Assembly (NCBI GenBank): GCA_030041195.1
Contig: JASHOI010000030.1
Span: forward strand, 1-6,524
Length of the DNA: 6,524 bases
From: Streptosporangiaceae bacterium
Lineage (GTDB): Bacteria; Actinomycetota; Actinomycetes; Streptosporangiales; Streptosporangiaceae
Reading direction: 5' to 3'
Both the position numbers and the translations under genes were made by a program. Shown here piece after piece: positions 5,618-6,524 of the stretch. The notes under the pieces are model-generated. The model did not search any database. It was not told the origin of the DNA and saw nothing but the letters and a program-made list of their open reading frames with translations. The stretch's first letter is position 1, and every line of letters begins with the position of its first letter.

Positions 5618-6524
5618 TCCAGAACACCTCTAGGTTGCGGACCAGCGCGGGGCTGAGGTGGCAGCGTGCCTGCTCCACCGAGAACGTGGCCATGTACTCG
5701 CGGAACAGGTCCAGCGGCTCCTGGCCGGCCCGCAGCGCAGCCCGGTTGGCCGCCGCGTTCACCAGCCCGGAGTTGGTCAGTGCGTCGATCCGCGCGTCGA
5801 GCGCCGAGTCCATCTCGCCGGGCTGCACCACCTCGTCGACCAGCAGCGCGGCGTCCGGCTCGCCAGCCGTCCACTCCCGCCCCGAGAAGATCGCCTGGCG
5901 CGCGGCGCGGTCGCCCACGAACCGCGGCAGCCGCAGGTTGGAGGCTCCCGGGATGATCCCTTCCTTGCGCGCGGGCAGGAACAATCGTGCCCCCTGGGCG
6001 GCGATCACGTGGTCCATCACGTGCAGGAGCTGGCAGGCACCGCCCACCGCGTACCGCTCCACGGCCGCGACCCAGAGTTTCTCGATCGCGTCGCGTTCCG
6101 GGCGGTCGTGAGACCGGCCATCGGGAGCATCGGTGAGCGTGATGCCACGGTAGATCTTGTTCACGTAGCCCAGGTCACGCACCAGGTAGAACAGGAAGTC
6201 GATGCGGCCGTGGTAGAGGCGGGTGAGGTTGATGCCCGAGCCGAACACGCGCGTGCCCGGGTAGCGGGGGTGCTCGACCACGCCGCCGCGGATCACGCCG
6301 ACCTCGATGTCCGGGTCGAGCAGGATCATGTCCACGGCGCACTCGGTGAGGTCGAGCGTCAGGTCGTCCTCGGCGTTGAGGTGCCTGGGGTTCGTGATCT
6401 CCAGCACGCCGGCCCGCCCGCGGCGGGTGATCCGCACCGGGCCGAGGTCGGCCGCGCCGGTGGCCCGCAGCCCGTCCAGGTGCTCGAACGCCGCGGGAAC
6501 CGGGCGCAGCATCGACTCCACCAG
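5595..6524 (-). CDS. DpgC-like cofactor-independent arylacetyl-CoA dioxygenase (5' end missing)
   Basis: About 309 C-terminal residues of a crotonase-superfamily protein closely resembling DpgC, the (3,5-dihydroxyphenyl)acetyl-CoA 1,2-dioxygenase of vancomycin-type pathways. DpgC uses O2 without metal or cofactor to make dihydroxyphenylglyoxylate and free CoA. Counting from GTG 6521, diagnostic stretches are NPRHLNAEDD (44-53), EVGVIRGG (73-80), HPRYPGTRVFGSGINLTRLY (84-103), RDLGYVNK (115-122), VGGACQLLHVMD (159-170), GIIPGASNLRLPRFVGDR (188-205) and the ANRAALRAGQEPLD tail (258-271). From memory of the DpgC structure, Glu51, Ile97, Arg115, Gly161 and Gln164 line up with its substrate and oxyanion-hole residues (Glu189, Ile235, Arg254, Gly296, Gln299). 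DpgC is about 435 residues, so roughly 130-140 N-terminal residues lie beyond the window, and GTG 6521 is probably internal. The gene ends inside the start of the ligase gene. Confidence 0.88.
   Translation of the reverse strand: MVESMLRPVPAAFEHLDGLRATGAADLGPVRITRRGRAGVLEITNPRHLNAEDDLTLDLTECAVDMILLDPDIEVGVIRGGVVEHPRYPGTRVFGSGINLTRLYHGRIDFLFYLVRDLGYVNKIYRGITLTDAPDGRSHDRPERDAIEKLWVAAVERYAVGGACQLLHVMDHVIAAQGARLFLPARKEGIIPGASNLRLPRFVGDRAARQAIFSGREWTAGEPDAALLVDEVVQPGEMDSALDARIDALTNSGLVNAAANRAALRAGQEPLDLFREYMATFSVEQARCHLSPALVRNLEVFWNARQRTL

Noticed and set aside
4487..5656. 389-codon + strand frame
   Set aside because: It is entirely antisense to the ligase, is rich in Arg, His, Gln and Ala, and reflects GC-rich codon bias of the true gene.

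Overview
The window is GC-rich throughout, with GTG as well as ATG starts, strongly G/C-ending codons and closely packed genes. The protein content (a mycothiol-type DinB/DUF664 enzyme, a DUF72 protein, and a DpgC-like dioxygenase of the kind known from glycopeptide-producing actinomycetes) points to an actinomycete chromosome. The genus cannot be told from this sequence.

Layout, left to right. Bases 1-200 are an upstream region with a plausible promoter and a tiny leader reading frame. On the + strand follow a secreted beta-propeller-like lipoprotein (211-1371) and a DinB/DUF664 protein (1495-2004). The - strand starts after a 25-base convergent gap, with a DUF72 protein (2030-2845) and a split-barrel flavin-type protein of the pyridoxamine-phosphate oxidase superfamily (2972-3502). 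About 450 bases without a secure gene follow (3503-3958); they hold an unusually long imperfect hairpin, an 18-base direct repeat and frames that stay open on both strands. The right third is a - strand cluster read from the window edge inward: a 5'-truncated DpgC-like cofactor-independent dioxygenase (5595-6524), an overlapping phenylacetate-CoA ligase (4265-5617), and a small, extremely acidic repeat protein (3959-4177).

The most coherent biology is the ligase-dioxygenase pair. The ligase would convert an arylacetic acid to its CoA thioester, and the DpgC-like enzyme would oxidise that thioester with O2, without metal or cofactor, to an arylglyoxylate plus free CoA. The 23-base gene overlap supports co-translation. 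Whether this serves catabolism or feeds an arylglycine for a peptide natural product cannot be decided, because the upstream genes lie outside the window.

The most unfamiliar item is the 72-residue protein after the ligase gene. It is built from six [L/F]GG[P/S][E/Q]P units, has 20 acidic residues and no Lys or Arg, and its start has an excellent ribosome binding site. I do not recognise its family. The frame behind its stop codon stays open for another 117 codons, so it may be the front part of a longer, interrupted protein.
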